Positions 51,996-60,161 of a stretch of 60,161 nucleotides of DNA are shown here, one piece after another. This DNA comes from Bolinopsis microptera (lineage: Eukaryota > Ctenophora > Tentaculata > Lobata > Bolinopsidae): positions 1 to 60,161 of the forward strand of contig NW_026971788.1 of the NCBI RefSeq assembly GCF_026151205.1. The letters are read 5' to 3'. The position numbers and the translations under genes are program-made. Under the pieces are notes generated by a model. That model searched no databases. It was given only the letters and a program-made list of their open reading frames with translations, and was not told where the DNA came from. Every line of letters begins with the position of its first letter. Position 1 is the first letter of the stretch.

Positions 51996-52057
51996 AAAGC
52001 TTCTACAAGTTAAATCATCGTATCTCTTATATGTTTTTAACCCAACTCCACTCAGTT
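51996..52057 (+). repeat. 62-bp direct repeat, right flank of the Penelope-like element
   Basis: Exact copy of 49092-49153. The segment just before it (51969-51998) contains CTGACGA and GAAA, the spacing of which recalls a hammerhead core, but the stem between them does not pair properly. Confidence 0.92.
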
Positions 52058-52069
52058 CGATCTCTTCTA

Positions 52070-53206
52070 GATGCCCAAAACAGGTTCGATAATGAGTGGC
52101 ATAATGACAACTTTAACAGTTTTGGACCATGCTAGATTATTGATAAAAACGTGGAATTTATGTAAACAAATACTTAATTACTTAAATATTGCCGTTTCCG
52201 TACGGCGCTATACGTAATATATGTTAAAAGCGCGCCGCAGCTACTCCCTACTTCAACATTTGCGCAGGTTTCTTAAGCGCGCACGTACGTTTATTCTTGG
52301 CCGTTAATCAGACCCATGACATAACGCTATAGGTGGCAGTGACTGTAATTTTCTTCAACAATTACTGAATTATCCATCCATAAAGTGATTTACAAAATGA
52401 CACCTAAACCTCGTGTTTCGGTGTTCACTTAAACGGTACTTGGCGGCTGAACTGTGGTGTCTGACGTTTGCAGCTAGATCGGACTCTGCATGATATTGTA
52501 TTAGCAAATTTGTATAGTGTATTATAATTGTTTAGTGTTTATGATACTCTGCAACCTGGTAGCACGGCTGACACAAAAACAAAATGTTGGCCTGGCTTGT
52601 GCATAACCAAGTAAATAACACGCACTCCGATAAAAGCCGTCTGGAGAAACTCCGCAAAATGTTCATTGTAGTCAACGGGCACAAAGAAGCACTACTAGCA
52701 ATTTTGTCCTTTACCCTCCTACATAATTTGAACATTTTTGTGGCTAACTCATTGAACAACATCTGAATTAAAATGTGTCTAGTATTAAAAGATTCAGTAA
52801 GTAATTTTTTCATGTACGCTGTACACTGTAGTTAGTAAATGCAAATCAAACTTTTTCGATCAGCCGCGCTGAACCAGTGTTGCACTAGGTAAAAATTGTG
52901 TATATTTTGTTCATTTTTGAGTGTAAATTAATTTATTAATTTATCACAAATTATTTTATTATAATATAACCACTTATGTGAAATGGTTATTTTGACTTGA
53001 AATATTTGAACTAAATATGAATTGATTGTGGGTATAAAATAAAATTTGTTTTACTAAAAATTTGTTTTACTAGTTATCCGAATATTTTATGATTTTTCAT
53101 CTTTAATATCTTGTATATCATTTTGTTAGTCTGATGAGTCTCATACATAGATTTCTTGTGGTCATCATCTATTTTTTGTTAGAAAACCTGCTAACCTTTC
53201 TTGGAT
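52070..53206. other. Unique AT-rich stretch without a supported gene
   Basis: About 1.1 kb. Short open frames (52532-52813, 52584-52766) show no recognisable content. One GC-rich patch near 52215-52290 (AAGCGCGCCGCAGC). The last 6 bases are part of the flank of the next element. Confidence 0.5.
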
Positions 53207-54440
53207 GGACACGTTCATTTGAGTTTGAGGATATTGGTAAATATAAGTGACCCTATTAAAAGGCACAGTGTAGTTGACTTTGTCACACTATGAAATTACT
53301 TAAACCCTTGATGGTTAGGATAATCGTCTCATCCTCCAGGCTAACTTTGTCACATAACGATATCTTCTTCAGGTGATAAGATATCGCTTAAATACGGCCG
53401 GCACGGAAATGGTTACATTGTCACACTATAAACAGGTGACGGAGTAAATATGGACCCCTTGCTGCCGTTTTTGACCAAACTTTTGAGTGTCCAGTTGATT
53501 GGATGGGTACATATGACCATTACCTACATATTTGACGACTTTTTTCGTTAGATGGTGCATTCAGGTTTACTCTGTCACACATTAAAGAAAATATGTGATG
53601 AATGTTTAGGGCACCCTGATAAGCAATGCTGAGTAGTGTAAGTTTATTTGATGGCCTGGAAGTGCTGGGAATTGTTATTATATCATATAGTCGTAAGGAA
53701 TTAAAACACAGAAGGCACAACCAAGCTTACTTTGTCACATAATCTTGATGATATCTGAACATGTGTGAAATTGAACAAATAATGATATACCAGCTTAAAC
53801 CGCTTATATTATACGTACTATGGATCAAACAACACTGCTAGTACCATGCACCAGTCACATAAATCATTATCAGGTGGTAATATGTTAACAGTGTCACAAT
53901 TAAACTACCGCAACATGGTCAAAAATAGGGTAATTTCGTCACAAAAAATTATTATAACTCTGTTAGCTCCTTGCTGGCAAAATAACTAGTTTATCGAAAT
54001 TTTTTTGATGATAAAGTTACATAGTATTCTAATAGAGGTATAGTTCTTCAAAATAGGGGCAAGACATGTTTACTTTGTCACATCAGTTATTATAAGAGTT
54101 AGGTAATCGTCATCAGATTAAAAGATATTTTTCGTAGTTTGGATCGATTAATACTTTAATATACCTGCAATAAATCCTATGCCAATTTTAACACACTATC
54201 TTGATACTGTTGGGGCAGGGAAAGTTAATTTTGTCACATTTTCAATGTCTTTGACAAATAAATCTAAATTTTTAAAATTGAGTTCTTATGTTCTGGACAA
54301 TATTCTTCCAATCGTTTTGAAAGAATGTTGAATTCTAATAGAGTGATAGATCTTCAAAATAGGGGCAAGACATGTTTACTTTGTCACATCAGTTATTATA
54401 AGAGTTAGGTAATCGTCATCACATTAACATATATTTTTTA

Positions 54441-57384
54441 ATAAAACAAAAGTTAATAAAACAAAAGTTAAATTTATTACCAATTATTCAATCAATACAT
54501 ATCATAAATTCTAATATTGGAAACACAATGCAGAATGGATGTCTTAAACTATAATTTGTTGTCACTAATAATCTATTTACTTTCAAAGTTGAAATTTAGT
54601 TAAGTATGAAATGCCACCACATCATAGTTAGGGTAAAATATAATTCTTAAAAATTTTAAAATTAAGAAGATTGCTCTATGACTTAAAATTTAAAATTTAG
54701 CTAAAGATGTCTAATTTTTAAATAGTTGGTTACAGTTTATGACAGTACTGGCATGACCAATTTTATTGTGGCTGGTAAAAGGACCCAGTTGCCTGTAAGG
54801 GCTTTACCGAACCCCTGGGGACCACAATGTGATAGGATCAGGCCAGATGTTTCTATGTAGAGCAATTTATTTATTTCGGAGCTATGGTTACGTGGTATAG
54901 TTGGTGGTCATGTTTAAAGGTCAGTTTATCCTTGTGTGCTAATTATCCATCCAGATGCTTAGTGATGTGAGTAAATCATGCCCTTCTACATTATATAACG
55001 TTTAACTATAAATTTGTTTTTACCACAGAAACTGTGGCACTAAGGTCAAGAATTAAAAATTTGTACTCTCATTGATAGTTAAAGCGTTTTTTTTTTTTTT
55101 TCCCCAGCACTACTACACAACAAAAACCTGTCGGCCCACCGAGGAAACACAGTCGCAGAACAAAGAACCCAATTGTGCTCCTCTATTCTGCGATCGTGTG
55201 TATTTACTATAAACTAGCTAAATGCAGTTAGTAAAATTTTCTGGAATCATTCAAGTCGTTTGATTAGTTTATGTGTCAAAGTAATGTCCATGATAATCAT
55301 ATTTTTGGATCCCCGGTGGGCAAACACTCGTCCCAAAGGCTAAGGCAAACCTGTCAATGTTTCCCCATACGAAGTAAGGAGAACACATACTCAGCCTACA
55401 ACTCCACCCATGGGACGAGACGTCGTGAGCCTCAAAATATATAGCATATACCCAGTCAGCAAACACTATACACAACATACATACGATACCAATCAATGTA
55501 TAATGCCATTACTTCATTTAAAAGAAAATACATCTGCTATCTAATTTTTAAAAAAATTGAAGAATAAACCTGAAGAGAGGAGAAGGAGAGAGGGGTTTGG
55601 GAGAGGTAGAGTAGGAAAACAACAAGATCCTGTGCCGCAGGATTTTAAAATTTGTTGTATGATGATTCGTTTTGTGTCGTCTCTTAGATTAATATAGGTC
55701 TGATACCCTTGTCATGGTTTTTTGCAATAACACCGTGGTTTACTCATGTGATTATGTTTACTAAATCAACCTATTTCAATGATAATTCATTTGCATCAAA
55801 GTTGTAACTGCACCAAAGTTGTCGGTCATATTTAGACTGTAGTTCTAACAAAGATTTCTTAAGATTATTCTTGAATATACTGATGGGCGTGGAGAAGTCT
55901 ATTTCACTTGTTGACTTACGGCAGTGATTCCAAATACTAGTTGATTGATAGATGAATAGTGAGGATGGAGTGGGTGGGATGAAGTAGTTGTCTCGTCTTG
56001 GTGACCTGTTGAATAAAGAGAACATTGAGATTGGTGATTGGAACTTATTAATTTTGAACATTTCCAGTAAACAGTGCAACTTATGAAGATTGTGGACAGT
56101 CAGGAAGTTATACTCGTTACAGATTGGTTTACTGTGTTCTAGTTCAAAGAAATCTTTGCCTAACATCTGCTTGATAACTTTACCGGTCTTATCCCTAGTG
56201 ATAGGCCTTACTCTGGCACATGTTTTGAACTTATTGAAGTATGCATCATTATCACCAAAGAGAATTCTTATGCATTTCTTTTGTGTTTTAAATATGGCTT
56301 CTAGTTTATTATTTGATACACCTCCCCAAACAGATATTCCATAACATAGGTGTGATTCAAAAAGGGTGTGGTACAGGTCCTTATATAGTTTTTTAGGTAC
56401 ACAGCGTCTAATTCCACATAGTCTACCTATCTCACATTTCAATTTACGGTTTAACGCTCTTAAGTGAGCATCCCAGTTCAGTTTTTGGTCAATAATGACT
56501 CCAAGAAACTTAGTTTCCTCCACCTTTTTAATTACTATATTATTTAGTGTCAGTTCTAATTCATTGGTGTTTGAATCTGGTTCATTTCTACAGTTCGGCT
56601 TAAAGTGGATATAGCAACATTTCTTTATGTTGATATGCAGCAAGTTACTCTTCATATACTGATGAACAAGTTTAAGAATTTTATTAGCTTTGCAGTAAAG
56701 TGTTTTTATACATTTATCTACAACAAATATGTTGGTGTCATCGGCAAAAAGTATAAACTTACCTAGGTCTGATACTCTATATATTTCATTGATGTAGATA
56801 ATGAAAAGCAAGGGACCTAATACTGACCCCTGGGGCACACCAAATATTACAGACAGTTTTTCGGATTCTTCTCCAAGTACTGAAACATATTGCTGTCTAT
56901 TAGAAAGGTAACTGGCTATCAATTTATTTGCAGTCCCTCGAATTCCATAATCATTCAGTTTTTTAAGCAGTTTATCATGACAGATTGTGTCAAAAGCTTT
57001 ACTTAAATCAATGAAGATGCCTAGTACGTGATTTTTATCTCTTAAAGATTTTTCAATGTAGTCGACAGAAAAGTTGAGTGCATGGCTTGTCGAGTGATTT
57101 TTTCTAAAGCCATATTGATTTTCATATAATAATCCTTGCGACTGAAAGAAACTGTAAAGCCTGGAGAATATGATTTTTTCAAGTATTTTACCGAATATTG
57201 CTAAGGTTGAGATAGGCCTGTAATTTTCAAGAAGCTCAGCATTTTCTTTCTTATATATTGGACTTATTTTACCTACTTTTAGGTCGTCTGGAAAAAATCC
57301 CTGTTGCATACATTCGTTGTACAATACCGATAGTAGTGGGCTAATTTTGCCTGATACTGCCTTTACTATATGTACTGGTATGGT
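54441..57384 (-). mobile_element. LINE G: 5'-truncated non-LTR retrotransposon
   Basis: Inserted within a tandem unit of the surrounding element: the sequence before 54441 and after 57384 continues the unit seen at 54120-54170. The 3' end carries doubled AAAACAAAAGTTAATA (54441-54470). It has a 1.3-kb 3' UTR that includes a T15 run at 55089-55103 and small frames without content. Confidence 0.88.
55771..57384 (-). CDS. LINE G ORF2: reverse-transcriptase part and C-terminal tail
   Basis: Open from the truncation (TIPVHIVKAVSGKISPLLS) to the stop at 55771-55773; the first Met is at 57324. It contains ENYRPISTLAIFGKILEKI, LGIFIDLSKAFDTICH, GVPQGSVLGPLLFIIYIN, the catalytic FADDTNIFVV, KFLGVIIDQKLNWDAHL and the YHTLFESHLCYGISVWGG tail block. 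Closest in this window to LINE B, about half of residues shared by eye. The endonuclease and PHD regions are absent. No stop or shift. Confidence 0.93.
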   Translation of the reverse strand, partial: TIPVHIVKAVSGKISPLLSVLYNECMQQGFFPDDLKVGKISPIYKKENAELLENYRPISTLAIFGKILEKIIFSRLYSFFQSQGLLYENQYGFRKNHSTSHALNFSVDYIEKSLRDKNHVLGIFIDLSKAFDTICHDKLLKKLNDYGIRGTANKLIASYLSNRQQYVSVLGEESEKLSVIFGVPQGSVLGPLLFIIYINEIYRVSDLGKFILFADDTNIFVVDKCIKTLYCKANKILKLVHQYMKSNLLHINIKKCCYIHFKPNCRNEPDSNTNELELTLNNIVIKKVEETKFLGVIIDQKLNWDAHLRALNRKLKCEIGRLCGIRRCVPKKLYKDLYHTLFESHLCYGISVWGGVSNNKLEAIFKTQKKCIRILFGDNDAYFNKFKTCARVRPITRDKTGKVIKQMLGKDFFELEHSKPICNEYNFLTVHNLHKLHCLLEMFKINKFQSPISMFSLFNRSPRRDNYFIPPTPSSLFIYQSTSIWNHCRKSTSEIDFSTPISIFKNNLKKSLLELQSKYDRQLWCSYNFDANELSLK

Positions 57385-57555
57385 ATTTGTAGTTTGGATT
57401 GATTTATATAGGTAATAAAGCAGCCTATGCTAATTTTTACACACTATCTTGAAATTGTTGGGGCATGAAAAGTTAATTTTGTCACATTTTTAGTGACTTT
57501 GACAAATTTAACCTAAAATTGTTAAACTTAAGCTCTGATGTTCTGGACATTATTC

Positions 57556-57925
57556 TAACTAGCAGGAACCCGTCAAACCTTTAAGACTGGTGTCAAGGCT
57601 CTTTGGTGGCCGGATCAGTTTCCTACCCTAAAGTCTCCCAGTGAAAATAATTATTACCTATTTAATTCGCGTTTTTGACACCACTTGGGGGTCCAAATTT
57701 TGGGTACTAAAATTCTTATTCCTTGGCCAATTTTCGATTTTTTCATGCTGATTTGAAGGCCATTAAAGCATTTGAATCAGTTAAAAAAGTTTCAGTTTTA
57801 TATCTTGTACGGTTTTTGCGGAAACCCGTGTTAAAGTTGATGCCGTGGTGTCAGTAAAATGGTGCGGATAAATAAATATATATATATATATATATATATC
57901 GTCTCGCTTTATATATAGTAAGATA
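57556..57925. mobile_element. About 365-bp insertion ending in a TA repeat
   Basis: Interrupts the unit seen intact at 54290-54365. It begins AACTAGCAGGAACCCGTC and ends near an (AT)n run and TATATATAGTAAGATAG. The AACTAGC...AACCCG start followed by a TATATA-rich end is a form I have seen in widespread eukaryotic interspersed repeats, but I cannot name the family with confidence. No coding content. Confidence 0.5.
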
Positions 57926-57984
57926 GAGGTATAGAATAAAGATCTTCAAAATAGGGGCAAGACATGTTTACTTTGTCACATCAG

Positions 57985-58066
57985 TTATTATAAGAGTTAT
58001 TATAAGAGTTATTATAAGAGTTATTATAAGAGTTATTATAAGAGTTATTATAAGAGACTATTTCAT
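57985..58066 (+). repeat. 12-bp tandem repeat (ATTATAAGAGTT), about 6 copies
   Basis: Local expansion of a phrase present once in each of the units at 54090 and 54395. A simple slippage array within the candidate element. Confidence 0.9.
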
Positions 58067-58752
58067 TCTATAATCATTGTTTTTAATCTATTTACGATTT
58101 CGTATAATTTTTTGTGACAATGTTAACATCAACTGATCTTAACTTGCATCAACTACATTGTCATCATATAAAACTTTCCCGCCTTTCAAACCAAAATCAG
58201 ATATAAATAATTCGCCCAAAATTTTAAATACCATATATTGTGACAGAATTAACCTCATTTCCCAATAACGGAGTGCCTGTATTAGCTAACTATTCAAAAC
58301 AACATATTTTAGGGCTATGATTGGTAGAGCAACCATCAAATAATGAGTTGAAAGGGTTTTTAGGACACCTCACAGTAGAATAGAGGTATGGTATCATGAG
58401 TGTGACAAAGTTACCCAAATATTGCCTTGTAACCGTTCGATCTGTGCCCATTAACCAATGTTGTATCATAATTGTTAGATTGACCTAATTTACTATATTT
58501 CAGACCAAGGAATGATAATTAGACAACTGCAGTTAACTAAGTCACACAAAATGTGACATTTGAAACATTATAGTGCCTAACAACAATAGATTTTCTTTTT
58601 GAGCGGTGCATATGGGAGTATGGGTTACGTGGCTAATGTTCAGAACTTCTGAACGTGCTAGGTTAATAGATGTCAAAATTAAGCCACTATCGTCAAAAAC
58701 GCTATTATTTTTGTTTACCAATATCCTCAAACTCAAATGAACGTGTCCGGAT

Positions 58753-59389
58753 ATCTTCTTGTTTGGTGTATCTGCCTTATTCAGTCAGGATTTTACTTGC
58801 AGCAATAAACTTCCGTTTTTACTCCTGTCCAAGGCGAGATGCACGATCTCTACTGTCATTTAGGTATCATTTACAGCTGAGCATAAGGGTTAAATTTAAA
58901 TTATTTAACCTTTTGGTGCTGTATAAAAATAACATTAATTTATTATTATTATTATTATGACTTACTACCACTACTGGTTCGAGGAATTTGTCAAATCGAA
59001 AAATATTCGAGTTCTTTTTTTTCAAATGAAGGTTCATTTTTGCATTTATTTGATAATTTGGATAGTCGGATTGAGCTAAATTTTATTGAATTCTGTTTGG
59101 CCATTCGAATTACGTTTAAGTCCTGAAAAAATTAGAACTGTAGCTTCTCAGACGACCGAGATATGAAGCATAACGAGTTTATTCATTACGTGTGATCAGG
59201 TGATAGGTTTACCTAATCACGTGATTAGGTGACCCCGTTAACCACCCCGTTAAACATTATGGGAATTGTTAAGGGTGCCCAATTAAGGTGTCGTGTCACG
59301 GTGTCACATAATCACCCAGTCAATTTTGTTAACGAGATACAGAAGATACTTGATAACTTCGTCATTTCTAATCCGTTTTGCCTCATGTT
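58753..59389. other. Unique sequence after the candidate element
   Basis: Short open frames only. The stretch 59190-59290 is rich in CACGTGATTAGGTGACC-type phrases and GGTGTC repeats but no defined repeat was delimited. Confidence 0.45.
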
Positions 59390-59815
59390 TTCAGATTAAA
59401 AAAGGTGACCTTGACCACCTTCTCACCTGCAAACTACGTGTTAATGACCCACAACCAAATTATAGACACAATGGCCAACATCCTGCGTGAGGTATGTCAT
59501 GATGTGAAAGTTGAACATCAGCTACTTGGAGAGAGTTTTGAATGTGGAGAAGGCTACCTTCACCCCGGCTGTATTCCTCACATCTGGAGGAATGTCTAAA
59601 GAGTGTAAGCAGTTCCTCATAGCAAGAAAAAGGAAGGAGAGATACTGCAATGTAGTAAGGCATGTGAGAACAAGGATAAGATTTGCAATGTTGAGAACAA
59701 CTCTTATTGCTCTATGAGGGTACCGAGGAAAGAAGGTGGACACCAAACATGGGATCCATCTATCAGAAGTCTCATGCAAGCTCATCCCTGCCTCTATGAT
59801 GGAGTAGATCATGTG
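59390..59815 (+). pseudogene. Broken retroelement-associated domain (internal deletion)
   Basis: Two readings in different + frames: MTHNQIIDTMANILREVCHD followed by VKVEHQLLGESF (about 59440-59535), then VEKATFTPAVFLTSGGMSKE, CKQFLIARKRKERYC and HVRTRIRFAMLRTTLIAL (about 59545-59715), with KVDTKHGIHLSEVSC in the same frame after one stop. I recognise both halves as the start and end of a domain that follows reverse transcriptases in many invertebrate retroelement-derived frames (RHN...A..L..VC.DV.VEP, then TFTP.VFS.SGG); the middle, about 100 residues, is deleted at 59535-59545. Function of the domain is uncertain to me (nuclease-like). Confidence 0.6.
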
Positions 59816-60161
59816 TTTTGAAACTTGTATATATTTGATTGTTAAAGTTTTAAAATATTGGTGTTCTGCCATTTGCAACATTAAAAATTGTATTGTGCTC
59901 TGCCGATTACATCACTTGATCTAATTGAATGTTTACATTGTTTGAATGACCTTTTCCCCCCTTGAGTCTATAGACTGGCCCACAGAATACTTCTTACCAA
60001 ACTAGGCAGATACGACATAAGAGGAGTAGCTGGGTAACTCATATTAATTATCCATATGCATACGAACCAAGAAACTAGGACCTGTGACCAAACTTTTGAG
60101 GGGGTCCCATAGCATCATATTGCTGTCTCTTGATACTTTCCTCCTTGATTCGTGACCATAT
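59816..60161. other. End of window, nothing supported
   Basis: AT-rich, no open frame of note. The phrase ACTAGGCAGATACGACATAAG and GGTAACTC near 60000-60040 loosely recalls LINE ORF2 text (K-L-G-R-Y-D-I-R-G-V) on the + strand, too short to call. Confidence 0.35.

Larger units (their letters stand above)
53207..58748. mobile_element. Candidate new DNA element: 35-bp perfect inverted ends, 4-bp duplication, TTTGTCACA motif array
   Basis: The 35 bases at 53207-53241 (starting GGACACGTTCATTTGAG) are the exact reverse complement of 58714-58748, and GGAT stands outside both ends (53203-53206, 58749-58752). The inside is a loose array of diverged units. The motif TTAAYTTTGTCACA or close forms occurs on the + strand at about 53281, 53350, 53420, 53574, 53734, 53854, 53892, 53938, 54077, 54233, 54383, 57481 and 57974, and inverted at about 58114, 58239, 58401 and 58552 (plus one direct at 58540), so most copies point inward. 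No transposase is seen. A LINE (54441-57384) and another insert (57556-57925) are nested; without them the element is about 2.2 kb. Confidence 0.8.

Noticed and set aside
51969-51998. Hammerhead ribozyme at the Penelope-like element 3' end
   Set aside because: CTGACGA and GAAA are present, and such ribozymes are known in PLEs, but the bases between them do not give a proper stem II next to GAAA and no cleavage-site arm was found. A covariance-model search would decide.
55269-55496. Cys-rich 75-residue - strand frame
   Set aside because: Lies in the LINE G 3' UTR with no recognisable family.

Overview
The window is nuclear DNA from an invertebrate animal. It has spliced genes with GT-AG introns, no operons, and very many non-LTR (LINE) retrotransposons, plus SINEs, MITEs, a Penelope-like element, minisatellites and GC-rich palindromic miniature elements in an AT-rich background. 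The sequence alone does not fix the phylum.

Only two host genes are visible, and they are convergent. On the + strand (about 9.66-16.34 kb) lies an SLC7/LAT-type amino-acid transporter; ten exons from 10018 onward plus a first exon of uncertain 5' end can be joined by splice phase. An exon for the loop before TM8 and TM8 itself is not found where a 2.8 kb repeat-filled intron now lies. On the - strand (21300-16750) lies a nine-exon glutathione synthetase (GSS). Its exon phases all agree, but it carries an 81-bp in-frame tandem duplication, an 11-bp duplication that shifts the frame, a one-base loss in a C run and an in-frame TAG, so it looks like a recent pseudogene or a badly sequenced gene. 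Several tandem repeats in these two genes start exactly at splice sites.

The gene pair is bracketed by two near-identical inverted copies of one DNA-transposon-like repeat (1-6381 and 23396-32324). Each was entered by a different LINE: one with a PHD-finger ORF2 in the left copy, one with an esterase ORF1 and a 1213-residue ORF2 in the right copy. Between 6.4-8.5 kb and 32.3-38.2 kb are tRNA-type SINEs, a 1.1-kb 29-bp minisatellite, and at least four families of short elements, many with clear 8- or 9-bp target-site duplications.

From 38.2 to 52.1 kb is a nest of retrotransposons. A LINE (A) is cut at its endonuclease end by LINE tails, a probable solo LTR and an antisense LINE (C). It is cut again inside its GVPQG box by an antisense Gypsy-like gag, which is itself split by a 5.1-kb LINE (B). 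A further LINE tail (D) is split by an intact Penelope-like element flanked by a 62-bp perfect direct repeat.

From 53.2 to 58.75 kb is a candidate new DNA element: 35-bp perfect terminal inverted repeats, a 4-bp GGAT target duplication, and about 18 copies of a TTTGTCACA motif inside, with a nested LINE. The last kilobase holds a broken retroelement-associated domain.
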